Shown: one piece after another, positions 42,157-50,248 of the stretch | How the letters are laid out: every line of letters starts with the position of its first letter | Numbering within the stretch: the first letter of the stretch is position 1 | NCBI RefSeq assembly: GCF_000195335.1 | Contig: NC_015387.1 | Coordinates: 620,001 to 684,000 of the forward strand | Direction of reading: 5' to 3' | DNA length: 64,000 nt | From: Marinithermus hydrothermalis DSM 14884 | GTDB lineage: Bacteria > Deinococcota > Deinococci > Deinococcales > Marinithermaceae | Made by a program: the position numbers and the translations under genes | Notes under the pieces: generated by a model | The model's input: only the letters and a program-made list of their open reading frames with translations | The model's database searches: none | What the model was told of the DNA's origin: nothing

Positions 42157-43407
42157 ATGCGCATAGTATTCCTAGCGACCCGACTGGCCGGGACCGACGG
42201 CGTGAGCCTCGAGGCCGCGAAGATGCGCGCAGTCCTCGAGGCGCACGGGCACGAGGTCCACTACGTCGCGGGTGAGCTCGAGCCGGGCGAGGGGCGGGGC
42301 CACCGGATTCCCGAGATGCACTTCGCGGACCCCGTGGCCCAGGCGTTGGGCCAACGCGCGTTTTCGGGGAGCGGGCACGATCCCGAGCTGGACCGCGCGA
42401 TCCGCGAGCGGGCGGCGGTGATCCTGGAGCGCCTTAGGCGGGTGGTGGCCGAGGTAGATCCCGCGCTTTTCGTGGTGCAGAACGCCTGGGCGATCCCCAT
42501 GCACCTGCCCCTCGCGCTCGCTTTGGCCTGGTTGGTGCAGGAGACCGGCCTGCCGGTCCTGGCGCACAACCACGATTACTGGTGGGAGCGCGAGCGCTTC
42601 CGCACGAGCCGCGTGGCCTGGCTGCTGGAACGGTACTTCCCCTACCACCACCCGGGGGTGGTGCACCTCTCGATCAACACCGCCGCGCAGCGGGAGCTCA
42701 AGCGCCGGCGGGGGCTGGACTCCTGGCTGCTCCCCAACGTCATGGATTACCGCACGCCGCCTCCGGGCCTCGACGAGTACAACCAGGACTTCCGCGCCGC
42801 GATCGGCGTGGAGGAGGACCAGCCCCTTTTCCTCCAGCCCACCCGCGTCATTCCCCGCAAGGGCATCGAGCTCGCCGTGGACCTGGCCGCGGCCCTGGCG
42901 GACCTCGAGCCGGTCCTGGTGGTGACGCACGCGGCGGGGGACGAGGGGCTGGCGTACCTGCAGCGGCTCGAGGCCTACGCGCGTGACCGGGGGGTGGACC
43001 TGCGGTACGTGGCGGACCGGGTGAGCGACGAGCGGCGCGTGGAGGGCGGGCGGAAGGTCTACGCGCTTTGGGACGCCTACCCGCACGCGGATTTCGTGAC
43101 CTACCCGAGCCTCTACGAAGGGTTCGGCAACGCCCTTTTGGAGACGATCTGGTTCAAGAAACCCGCCCTGGTGAACCGGTACCCCGTCTACGCTGAGGAC
43201 ATCGCGCCGAAAGGCTTTCGTTTCGTGGAGATCGAGGGCACGGTGACGCCCGAGGCCGTGCAGGCGGTGCGCGGCCTGCTCGCCGACCCGGAGGCCGTGA
43301 GCGAGATGGTGGAGCACAACTACCGCCTGGCCGAGACGCACTACGGGTACGCCACGCTCGAGCGCGTGCTGCGCGCGGCCCTCGCCGAGGCGGGCCTTTC
43401 CCTTTAG
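42157..43407 (+). CDS. GT4 glycosyltransferase, mannosylglucosylglycerate synthase-like
   Basis: The 416-residue retaining GT4 enzyme has an N-terminal RIVFLATRLAGTDGVSLEA, the conserved HNHDYWWERERF region, VIPRKGIELAVDLAAAL with phosphate-binding lysine, and the C-terminal YPSLYEGFGNALLETIWFKK acidic motif. The early GTDGVSLEA/HNHDYWWER pattern resembles mannosylglucosylglycerate synthases. Placed between the permeases and a glucosylglycerate-type phosphorylase, it may instead add or transfer sugar on a glycerate solute; direction and donor are not readable. AAGGAGGCGCG precedes ATG 42157. Confidence 0.8.
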   Translation: MRIVFLATRLAGTDGVSLEAAKMRAVLEAHGHEVHYVAGELEPGEGRGHRIPEMHFADPVAQALGQRAFSGSGHDPELDRAIRERAAVILERLRRVVAEVDPALFVVQNAWAIPMHLPLALALAWLVQETGLPVLAHNHDYWWERERFRTSRVAWLLERYFPYHHPGVVHLSINTAAQRELKRRRGLDSWLLPNVMDYRTPPPGLDEYNQDFRAAIGVEEDQPLFLQPTRVIPRKGIELAVDLAAALADLEPVLVVTHAAGDEGLAYLQRLEAYARDRGVDLRYVADRVSDERRVEGGRKVYALWDAYPHADFVTYPSLYEGFGNALLETIWFKKPALVNRYPVYAEDIAPKGFRFVEIEGTVTPEAVQAVRGLLADPEAVSEMVEHNYRLAETHYGYATLERVLRAALAEAGLSL

Positions 43408-43414
43408 GGGACGT

Positions 43415-45160
43415 ATGGCCTGGGACCTATCCACCCTGCAAGAACGGATGCGCGCGCGGCTGGCCTTCCTGTACGGCGCCCGGGAGGCCGGGGCGGCCTG
43501 GGAGGCGATCGCGAAGCGGGTCGCGGCGTTTCGCGATCGGCACCCGGAGTGGCTCGAGCAAGCCCCTGGCCTGTACGCTGACCACACCGACGTCCTCCTC
43601 ATCACCTACGGCGACCAAATCCGGACGCCGGGAGAGGCCCCGTTGCGGACGCTGAAGGCCTTCATGGACGCGCACTTAAAGGACCGGGTCTCTGGGCTGC
43701 ACCTGTTGCCGCACTACCCGTACTCCTCCGACGACGGGTTCAGCGTGATCGATTACCGGCGCGTGAACCCCGAGCTGGGGACCTGGGCGGACGTGGAGGC
43801 CCTCGCCCGCGCGTACCGCTTGATGCTGGACGCGGTGATCAACCACATCTCCGCGCAAAGCCCGTGGTTCCAAGCCTACCGGCGCGGGGAGGCCCCGTAC
43901 GTGCACTACTTCATCGAGCTGGATCCGGGCACGGACACCTCCACGGTCTACCGGCCGCGGGAACACCCCCTCCTCACGCCCTTCGAGACCACGCGGGGCA
44001 CGCGGTACGTCTGGACTACCTTCTCTACCGACCAGGTCGACCTCAACTACAAGAACCCCGCGGTCCTCGTGGAGGTGCTCGACGTGCTGCTCGAGTACGC
44101 CGCGCACGGGGCGGACCTCCTGAGGCTCGACGCGGTCGGCCTACTCTGGAAGGAGCTCGGCACCTCCTGCCTGCACCTCCCCCAGACGCACGCGGTGGTC
44201 AAGCTGATCCGCGACCTCCTGAACGCCACCGCCCCGCACGTGATGCTCGTCCCAGAGATCAACGGACCCTTCGAGGAAAACCTCCCGTACCTCGGGGACG
44301 GGTACGACGAGGCGCAGATGATTTACAACTTCACCCTGCCTCCCCTGGTGCTGCACGCCTTCTACACCGGGGAAGCGACGCGCCTCGCCCGCTGGCTCGA
44401 GGGCGTGCAGCTGCCCTCGAACCAGACGGCCTTCTTCAACTTCCTGGCCTCCCATGACGGGATCGGCGTCCGACCGGTCGAGCCGTTGCTGCCCCCCGAG
44501 GAGTTCCAGCTCCTCATCGAGCGGACCCTCGAGCACGGCGGCCGGGTCAATTACCGCCGGGGCCCCGACGGGGAGCGGCGGCCCTATGAGCTGTGCATCA
44601 CGTACTACGACGCCCTCACCGCCCCGGACGAATCGCTGGATACCGGCGTGGCCCGCTTCCGCGCGGCGCACGCGATCCTCCTCGCCCTGGCTGGCGTCCC
44701 GGGGGTGTACGTGCACTCGTTGTTCGGCACCCCGAACTGGCACGAGGGGTACGCGCGCACGCGGCAGGGCCGCACCCTAAACCGCCGGAAGTTCACCCGC
44801 GCCGAGCTCGAGGCCGCCCTCGCGCGCCCAGAGGGCCGGTTCGCCCGCGTGTTTCACGAGATCACCCGGTTGCTCGAGGCCCGCCGGGCCGAGCCCGCCT
44901 TCCACCCCACCGCGCTGCAGCGCGTGCTCCACCTGCACCCGAACGTGCTGGCCCTGGAGCGCACCGCCCGCGCGGGGTACCGGCTCTACGCGTTGGTGAA
45001 CGTCTCCGCGCACCCCGTCGCCCTCAGCCTCGAGGGGCTGCGTGGGGGGGAGGTGCGGGAGGTGCTTACCGGGACGCGGTACCCGATCCGGGAAGGGCGG
45101 CTCGAGGTGCGGCTCGAGCCCTACGGGGTGCGGTGGTTGCGGGAGCTGGGTACGCTATAA
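43415..45160 (+). CDS. GH13_18 phosphorylase, probable glucosylglycerate phosphorylase
   Basis: The 581-residue protein is a glycoside hydrolase family 13 sucrose-phosphorylase relative. Catalytic residues are visible: nucleophile Asp239 in LLRLDAVG, acid/base Glu281 in MLVPEING, and the third Asp in FLASHDGIGVR. A characterised enzyme from the related genus Meiothermus in this subfamily phosphorolyses glucosylglycerate to glucose 1-phosphate and glycerate. The LacI regulator, transporter and glycerate kinase nearby fit that substrate, though sucrose or another alpha-glucoside is not excluded from sequence alone. It starts 7 nt after the glycosyltransferase. Confidence 0.85.
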   Translation: MAWDLSTLQERMRARLAFLYGAREAGAAWEAIAKRVAAFRDRHPEWLEQAPGLYADHTDVLLITYGDQIRTPGEAPLRTLKAFMDAHLKDRVSGLHLLPHYPYSSDDGFSVIDYRRVNPELGTWADVEALARAYRLMLDAVINHISAQSPWFQAYRRGEAPYVHYFIELDPGTDTSTVYRPREHPLLTPFETTRGTRYVWTTFSTDQVDLNYKNPAVLVEVLDVLLEYAAHGADLLRLDAVGLLWKELGTSCLHLPQTHAVVKLIRDLLNATAPHVMLVPEINGPFEENLPYLGDGYDEAQMIYNFTLPPLVLHAFYTGEATRLARWLEGVQLPSNQTAFFNFLASHDGIGVRPVEPLLPPEEFQLLIERTLEHGGRVNYRRGPDGERRPYELCITYYDALTAPDESLDTGVARFRAAHAILLALAGVPGVYVHSLFGTPNWHEGYARTRQGRTLNRRKFTRAELEAALARPEGRFARVFHEITRLLEARRAEPAFHPTALQRVLHLHPNVLALERTARAGYRLYALVNVSAHPVALSLEGLRGGEVREVLTGTRYPIREGRLEVRLEPYGVRWLRELGTL

Positions 45161-45162
45161 GT

Positions 45163-45774
45163 ATGGACGAACTCCAGCTTCTGGACTGGCGGCGGCGGGT
45201 GCATGCCCTGTACGCCGAGGTGCGGGCCGTGCGGGACCCGCACGCGGCTTGGGTGCGCTGGCGGGCGGAGCGCGACAGGCTTTTCAAAACGCACCCGCAG
45301 TCCCCCCTCACCCCCGAGCAGCGGGCAGCCTTCACGGGGCTCGAGTACTTCCCTTATGACCCCGCGTGGCGCGTGGAGGGGATGGTGGAACCGGACCCGG
45401 CTCCGGAAGCCTTCACGCTCGCGCTGCGGGAGGACGGGACCTTCCGGATGCGCCGGTTCGCGCGGGTGCGCTTCCGGTTGGGGGGCGCGAGTTGGACTCT
45501 TGCCTTGTTCTGGATCGAGGGGTACGGGGGCGGCCTCTTCCTGCCCTTCCGTGACGCCACGAACGGCGACGAAACCTACGGGGGCGGACGGTACCTGCTC
45601 GACACGATCAAGGGGGCCGACCTGGGGGGGGACGAGGGACGGATCGTGCTGGACTTCAATTTCGCCTATAACCCCTCGTGTGCTTACCACCCCCGCTGGC
45701 ACTGCCCGCTCGCACCGGAGGAGAACCGCTTGGCCCTTCCGGTGCGCGCGGGGGAGCGGGCCTTCACTGGGTGA
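45163..45774 (+). CDS. DUF1684 family protein
   Basis: The 203-residue protein has the DUF1684 core: YFPYDPAWRVEGMVE, RFRLGGASWTLALFWIEGYG, LFLPFRDATNGDETYGGGRY, and LDFNFAYNPSCAYHPRWHCP with LAPEENRLALPVRAGE. The function of the family is unknown, and no signal peptide is seen. It begins 2 nt after the phosphorylase stop with GGGAG about 15 nt upstream, so it likely depends on coupling. Its last 11 bp overlap the convergent flavoprotein gene. It may be a sugar- or glycerate-binding accessory; this is inference. Confidence 0.8.
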   Translation: MDELQLLDWRRRVHALYAEVRAVRDPHAAWVRWRAERDRLFKTHPQSPLTPEQRAAFTGLEYFPYDPAWRVEGMVEPDPAPEAFTLALREDGTFRMRRFARVRFRLGGASWTLALFWIEGYGGGLFLPFRDATNGDETYGGGRYLLDTIKGADLGGDEGRIVLDFNFAYNPSCAYHPRWHCPLAPEENRLALPVRAGERAFTG

Positions 45775-47113
45775 ACTGCCGGGCCAGGACGGGCAGCCCC
45801 TCGGCGAGCGTGGGGTGGATGAGCTGGCTTTGCTCCAGCACCCGCCACGGGGCCCCAGCCTCCATCAGCACCATGATGAGCTGCACGAGCTCGCCAGCCT
45901 CGTACCCTACGAAGGTCGCGCCCAGGATCCGCTCGGTTTCCTCGTCGATCACCAGGCGGAAGAACCCCTGGGTCTCGTCCAGGTCGATCGCGCGCGCCAC
46001 GCGCTTCATGGGCAGCGTCGCCGCGCGCGCCTTGTACCCTTGCGCCTGGGCCTGCTCGAGCGTGAGCCCCGCGCGGCCCAGCTGGGGTTCGGTGAAGGCC
46101 ACGTACCCCAGGACCCGATCGCCCCTCCGTCGCGCCTCGCCCTTCAGTACGGCCATCAAGCGGCGGTAGTCCTCCCAGGAGACGTGCGTGAACGCGGGTT
46201 GTCCGGTCACGTCCCCGATCGCGTACACCCCCTCGGCGGTGGTGCGGAACCGATCATCCACCTTGATAAACCCCCGCGCGTCCAGTTCGATCCCTGCCGC
46301 TTCGGCGTTTAAGGCTGGGGTGTTGGGGCGGCGGCCGGTAGCCACCAAAAGGGCCTCCCCCTCGAGGGTCTGGCCGTTTGAGAGCGCGACGCTGAACCGC
46401 CCGTTCTCGTGCGCGACGCGCTCGGCTCTCGTGCCGAGGTGGATCCGGACTCCGTCGGCCTCCAGAGCGGCGTGCAGCACCTCGCTGACGTCCGGTTCCT
46501 CCGTGGGCATGAGCCGTTCGGCCATCTCAATCACGTGCACTTCGCTCCCGAGCTGGGCCAGGCCCTGCCCGAGCTCGAGGCCCACGTACCCACCGCCCAG
46601 GACGAGCGTTCGGGCGGGCAGCTCGTTGAGCTCGAAGAAGGTGAGGTTGGTGAGGTAGGGGGTTCCCTCGAGGCCGGGGATAGGGGGGACGGCGGGCGCG
46701 GTGCCGGTGTTGATGATCACGAGGGGCGCGGTGACGGTCAGGCCGCCTCCTTCGACGGTGCGTTCACCCGTGAAGCGGGCCTCGGCCCGCACCACGCGCA
46801 CCCCGGCCTTCTCGAGGCGGCGGCCCACGCCGCTGGACATCTGGTCGCGCACGCGGCGCACCCGCTGCATCACCGCGGGGAAGTCCACCCGGACCTCGGC
46901 GTGGACCCCGAGGCGCGCGGCGCGCCGGGCGCGCGCTGCGGCGTGGGCCGAGGCGAGAAGGAGCTTCGAGGGGTGGCACCCGTAGTTCACGCAGCTGCCC
47001 CCCAACCGGTCTCGCTCGAAGAGCACCACCCGTTTGCCTTCGCTAGCGAGGTCCGCCGCGAGCGGCACGCCCCCTTGACCGCTTCCGATGATGATAACGT
47101 CTACTTGCTCCAT
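45764..47113 (-). CDS. FAD-dependent pyridine nucleotide-disulfide oxidoreductase
   Basis: The 449-residue class I flavoprotein has the redox disulfide CVNYGC (Cys41, Cys46), FAD fingerprint IIIGSGQGGVPLAADLA, NAD(P) fingerprint TLVLGGGYVGLELGQGLA, AIGDVTGQPAFTHVSW and a C-terminal IHPTLAEG with the interface His. It resembles dihydrolipoamide dehydrogenase and mercuric-reductase-like enzymes, but the substrate is not clear; there is no N-terminal metal-binding or lipoyl domain and no 2-oxoacid dehydrogenase subunits beside it. Thiol-disulfide exchange with bacillithiol or similar thiols is possible. It begins 6 nt after a -10 box. Confidence 0.88.
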   Translation of the reverse strand: MEQVDVIIIGSGQGGVPLAADLASEGKRVVLFERDRLGGSCVNYGCHPSKLLLASAHAAARARRAARLGVHAEVRVDFPAVMQRVRRVRDQMSSGVGRRLEKAGVRVVRAEARFTGERTVEGGGLTVTAPLVIINTGTAPAVPPIPGLEGTPYLTNLTFFELNELPARTLVLGGGYVGLELGQGLAQLGSEVHVIEMAERLMPTEEPDVSEVLHAALEADGVRIHLGTRAERVAHENGRFSVALSNGQTLEGEALLVATGRRPNTPALNAEAAGIELDARGFIKVDDRFRTTAEGVYAIGDVTGQPAFTHVSWEDYRRLMAVLKGEARRRGDRVLGYVAFTEPQLGRAGLTLEQAQAQGYKARAATLPMKRVARAIDLDETQGFFRLVIDEETERILGATFVGYEAGELVQLIMVLMEAGAPWRVLEQSQLIHPTLAEGLPVLARQFTQ

Positions 47114-47119
47114 GAACCC

Positions 47120-47125
47120 ACTATA
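47120..47125 (-). promoter_or_regulatory. -10 box of the flavoprotein gene (leaderless start)
   Basis: TATAGT on the minus strand ends 6 nt before ATG 47113. No clear -35. Confidence 0.5.
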
Positions 47126-47166
47126 CCTATGAGAGGATGGGCGGCCGTAGGGTGCGCGACACGAGG

Positions 47167-47868
47167 CTAGCGAGGCGGGTAGATCGGGATCTCCAAGAGA
47201 CGGCCCCTGGGGCTTCGGGTCGCGGCGAAGAGGAGGGCTTCGGCGATCGCTTCGGGGGCGATCCAGGTCTGGGGGTCGGTGTGGGGCATCGCCCGCCGGT
47301 TCTGCGGGGTGTCCACCGCCCCCATGGGGTAGAGAACGGCGACCCGGATCGCGTTTTCCGTAAGTTCGGCGTCGAGGGAACGCAGCAGGGCCGCGACCGC
47401 GCTTTTCGCCGCGGCGTACAGGCCCATCCCGGCCGCGCCGCCGCGCCAGGCGGGGCCCGCCGCAAACCCGGCGATGAACCCCCTCCCGGCGGCTTTCAGT
47501 TCGGGGAGCACTGCACGCACCGCGTAAAAGAGCGAGCGCACGTTTGCGTCGAACAACTGGTCGTATGCTTCAGGGGGCGCCTCGTGCAGACGGCCCGTGG
47601 CGAACCCCCTCACGGTATGGATGAGCCCGTCCACCCGGCCGAAGGCCGTCTTGGCGGCTTCCACCATGCGGACGGCCTCCGGGTATTGGGTTAGGTCGTG
47701 GGTGAGGGGGAGGGCCTCGAGGGCCTGGGCCCGTTCTTGCAACAGGGGTTGGGCCTTGTCTACCAGCACCAGGCGGGCCCCGGCCCGGGCGAGGGCCTCG
47801 GCCACTGCGCCGGCTATGGCGCCCGCGCCTCCGGTCAGGATGAACACCTGGTCTTGCAGGCTGGGCAT
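47167..47868 (-). CDS. Short-chain dehydrogenase/reductase-like protein
   Basis: The 233-residue Rossmann protein has an SDR-type N-terminus (FILTGGAGAIAGAVAEALARAG), the Asp of LTHDLTQYP, the active-site YxxxK in GLYAAAKSA (Tyr151, Lys155), and a typical C-terminal half. The SDR catalytic serine region reads RGFIAGFAAGPAW and lacks the Ser, so activity may be reduced or altered. I start at ATG 47868; CATAAT ends 6 nt upstream with GAGG between, so it is either leaderless or uses a very close Shine-Dalgarno. Longer in-frame reading to 48153 runs into the divergent gene. Confidence 0.78.
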   Translation of the reverse strand: MPSLQDQVFILTGGAGAIAGAVAEALARAGARLVLVDKAQPLLQERAQALEALPLTHDLTQYPEAVRMVEAAKTAFGRVDGLIHTVRGFATGRLHEAPPEAYDQLFDANVRSLFYAVRAVLPELKAAGRGFIAGFAAGPAWRGGAAGMGLYAAAKSAVAALLRSLDAELTENAIRVAVLYPMGAVDTPQNRRAMPHTDPQTWIAPEAIAEALLFAATRSPRGRLLEIPIYPPR

Positions 47869-48020
47869 AGCCTCATTATGCTCCGTGGACCGCGTCGCGG
47901 AGGATACGGCCAGGGAGGGCGGAGGAGCGTAGGGTGGGGGCACCGTGGGGTTCGTGCCGTGTTCGAGGAACGTTGCACGCGCCGGGACGTTCCCGCTCGG
48001 AGAGCGGAGGGGGGTAGCGC

Positions 48021-50144
48021 ATGCTTTTACAAACGTGGCAGTGGATAAAGGACCGGCGCTTATACGGAGTATTGATGGCCTTGGCGGTGGGGGGGTGGGG
48101 GGGCGCGCAGCAGGGCGGGGTGCGCTTCGAGGTGACCTCCGTGGTGGAGGCATTGCCGGCGGACGGTGAGAGTACCGCCACCCTCGTAGCCTTCTTAGCG
48201 GATGCTGCGGGCCGTCCCTTCGACGGGGAGGTCGTGCGCTTCGCCTTGCAGCGCGGGGTGGGTACCTTGAGCGCCCCGGCTTTAGGGCAGGACGTGGTTG
48301 GGGAGGTGCCGGGTGGGGCGGCCGGGCGCGAGCCGCTCGTGGGGGATACTTCGGTAGAGGGGCGCAACCTGGGGAACGGCGTGTACGTGGCCCGTTACCG
48401 AGCCGGGGCGGTGCCTGGACGAGTCCGGATCGGTGCGGTGTGGCTCAGCGCGGCCGATGGGCCGCTGCCCCAGGCCTTCACAGAGATCGACCTGGTGGCC
48501 GCCCAAAGCCTTTCGCTCCGGGTGGATGACGACGTCCTCCTCGCGGATGGAAAGGACCAAGCCACGATTATCGCGTACGTGCTGAACGCGCTCGACCGGC
48601 CGGCGGTAGGGGAGCGGGTCACCTTCCGCGTCATCCGAGGGGCAGGGGAGCTCGAGTTCCTTGGGGAGGAGAACGGGCGCTACGCTGCGGTGTACACTGC
48701 AGGCACCACGCCGGGCGAGGCAGTGATCGAGGTGGCGCTTCCCACGATCTCGCGCCCCCTCCGCAAGCGCGTCACGATTACCGCGGTGGAGGCGGCGCGG
48801 CTCGAGGCGCGCGCCTTTCCCCAGCGGGTGGCGCGGCGCGTGACGCAGGGCCCGGTGCGTGCGAGAAACACCGCGACCCTTCTTGTGGCCGTGCGGGATG
48901 GGGATGGGAACTTGTTGCGGGGCCTCACACCGCGCGACCTGGTGGCGCAGGTGGTGCGGGGGCCGGGCTCGGTCTCCCAAGGGCGTGAGGTGCAGTTCAC
49001 GAACGGGGAGGGTGCGGGAGTGTACTACTTCACCTTCTTGGCGAGCGCGGTGAACGGTACCGCGACGATCCAGGTCACGAACCTGGCCTCCCCAGGCGCG
49101 CCGACGATCGAGGTGCGGGTGCAGACGGTGTCCCAAAGGAGTGCGGGGCTCGCGGAGGGCCTCGAGTTCGAGGTGTACACCGACGACCCCTTTTACGCGG
49201 ACGGCCAGTCGCAGGCGCTGGTAGTGGCGATGGTGGCGGACCGGCAGGGCGGGATGGTGGAGGGGCTGGATCTGGACTTCGTGATCACGGAAGGGCGGGG
49301 GGAGGTTGTGGCGCGCGGGGTGGAGCTGGAGAATCTCGCAGGTGGGGAGGGTACCGGCGTGTACACGACGACTGTGACGGCGGGCCAGGCCGCGACGGGG
49401 GCCCGTACCCGCGTGCGGGCCGCCGTCGTAAACCGGAGCGGTGCGCTGATCACGGGGGAGGTGACGCTGCGCAGCGACCCGCTGGGTACGCCGCGGGTGG
49501 TGATCTTCCCAGAGCGGATCCCGGCCAACCGGGCCGCGCGCGCGGTGATCGATATCTTTGATTTTGAGGCAGAGTCCCTCGAGGGGCAAGGAGCACGTTA
49601 CCGGGTGCAGGTCCTTTCAGGGCCGGGGCAGGTCGTTACGGAAGCCCGGAACGATGGGGGTGGGCTGGACCTCGTGGCGGACGACAATGTGCACACGGCG
49701 TTGTACGAGGCGACGGCCCGCGCGGTGGATCAGCGTGTGCGCTTGCGGGTAACGGACGTGATCCCCGGGGGGTACCCGAGCGTGCAGGGGACCCTCCGGT
49801 TGGGGCAGGCTACCGTCCTCAAAGGGTTCGTCGTGCCGCGCGAGGTAAGCCGGGGTGAGGCGGTGCAGGTGATCGTGCTGGCCCGGGATGAGTTCGGTCT
49901 GCCCGCGGTGGGGCACGAGATCCTCCTTACCGTGGTGGATGGGAGCGGTGCGGTAGTGGCCCGAGGGCGGATGCGGGACGACGGGGGGCGGGTTGGAGGG
50001 TATGCGGACGCGTACGCCAACGACGGGATGTACGTGGGGGCTTTCCGCGCCAGTGCGATCGCGAGCCGCGAGATTACGTTGCGGATTACGGACACCACGC
50101 CCTCTCCGCAGCCGACGCTGAACCTGCGGGTGCGGGTGCGTTAG
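48021..50144 (+). CDS. Secreted protein with bacterial Ig-like (Big/invasin-type) repeats
   Basis: The 707-residue product has an N-terminal signal segment (VLMALAVGGWGGAQQ) and then about seven beta-sandwich repeats with the invasin/Big_1 rhythm: ADGESTATLVAFLADAAGRP, ADGKDQATIIAYVLNALDRP, ADGQSQALVVAMVADRQGG, VQVIVLARDEFGLP, with YxAVYTAGTTPGEAVIEV-type strands between. A regular LADD/VDDGMYVGAF ending suggests repeat units of about 100 residues. No anchor or LPXTG-like signal is seen. A surface structural or adhesive role is likely; homology beyond the fold is not readable. RBS GGAGGGGGG precedes ATG 48021. Confidence 0.78.
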   Translation: MLLQTWQWIKDRRLYGVLMALAVGGWGGAQQGGVRFEVTSVVEALPADGESTATLVAFLADAAGRPFDGEVVRFALQRGVGTLSAPALGQDVVGEVPGGAAGREPLVGDTSVEGRNLGNGVYVARYRAGAVPGRVRIGAVWLSAADGPLPQAFTEIDLVAAQSLSLRVDDDVLLADGKDQATIIAYVLNALDRPAVGERVTFRVIRGAGELEFLGEENGRYAAVYTAGTTPGEAVIEVALPTISRPLRKRVTITAVEAARLEARAFPQRVARRVTQGPVRARNTATLLVAVRDGDGNLLRGLTPRDLVAQVVRGPGSVSQGREVQFTNGEGAGVYYFTFLASAVNGTATIQVTNLASPGAPTIEVRVQTVSQRSAGLAEGLEFEVYTDDPFYADGQSQALVVAMVADRQGGMVEGLDLDFVITEGRGEVVARGVELENLAGGEGTGVYTTTVTAGQAATGARTRVRAAVVNRSGALITGEVTLRSDPLGTPRVVIFPERIPANRAARAVIDIFDFEAESLEGQGARYRVQVLSGPGQVVTEARNDGGGLDLVADDNVHTALYEATARAVDQRVRLRVTDVIPGGYPSVQGTLRLGQATVLKGFVVPREVSRGEAVQVIVLARDEFGLPAVGHEILLTVVDGSGAVVARGRMRDDGGRVGGYADAYANDGMYVGAFRASAIASREITLRITDTTPSPQPTLNLRVRVR

Positions 50145-50165
50145 GCTGGGAGTTCCAATAATTTT

Positions 50166-50248
50166 CATCTCCATGCATGCTTTAACTGGGGAGGGCGGCC
50201 GGAAAGGCCGCGCTCCCCAGAAAATTCTTTTGGGCGTGCATGGAGATG
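50166..50248 (+). repeat. Long outer stem enclosing the terminator
   Basis: CATCTCCATGCA (50166-50177) and TGCATGGAGATG (50237-50248) are perfect 12-bp inverted repeats 83 bp across, enclosing the terminator stem. The right arm contains both candidate start codons of the peptidase gene (50240, 50246). Confidence 0.8.
50185..50230 (+). terminator. Terminator after the Ig-repeat protein
   Basis: CTGGGGAGGGCGGCC and GGCCGCGCTCCCCAG pair with a GGAAA loop and one G-G mismatch, followed by AAAATTCTTTT. It ends transcription of the preceding gene. Confidence 0.85.
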
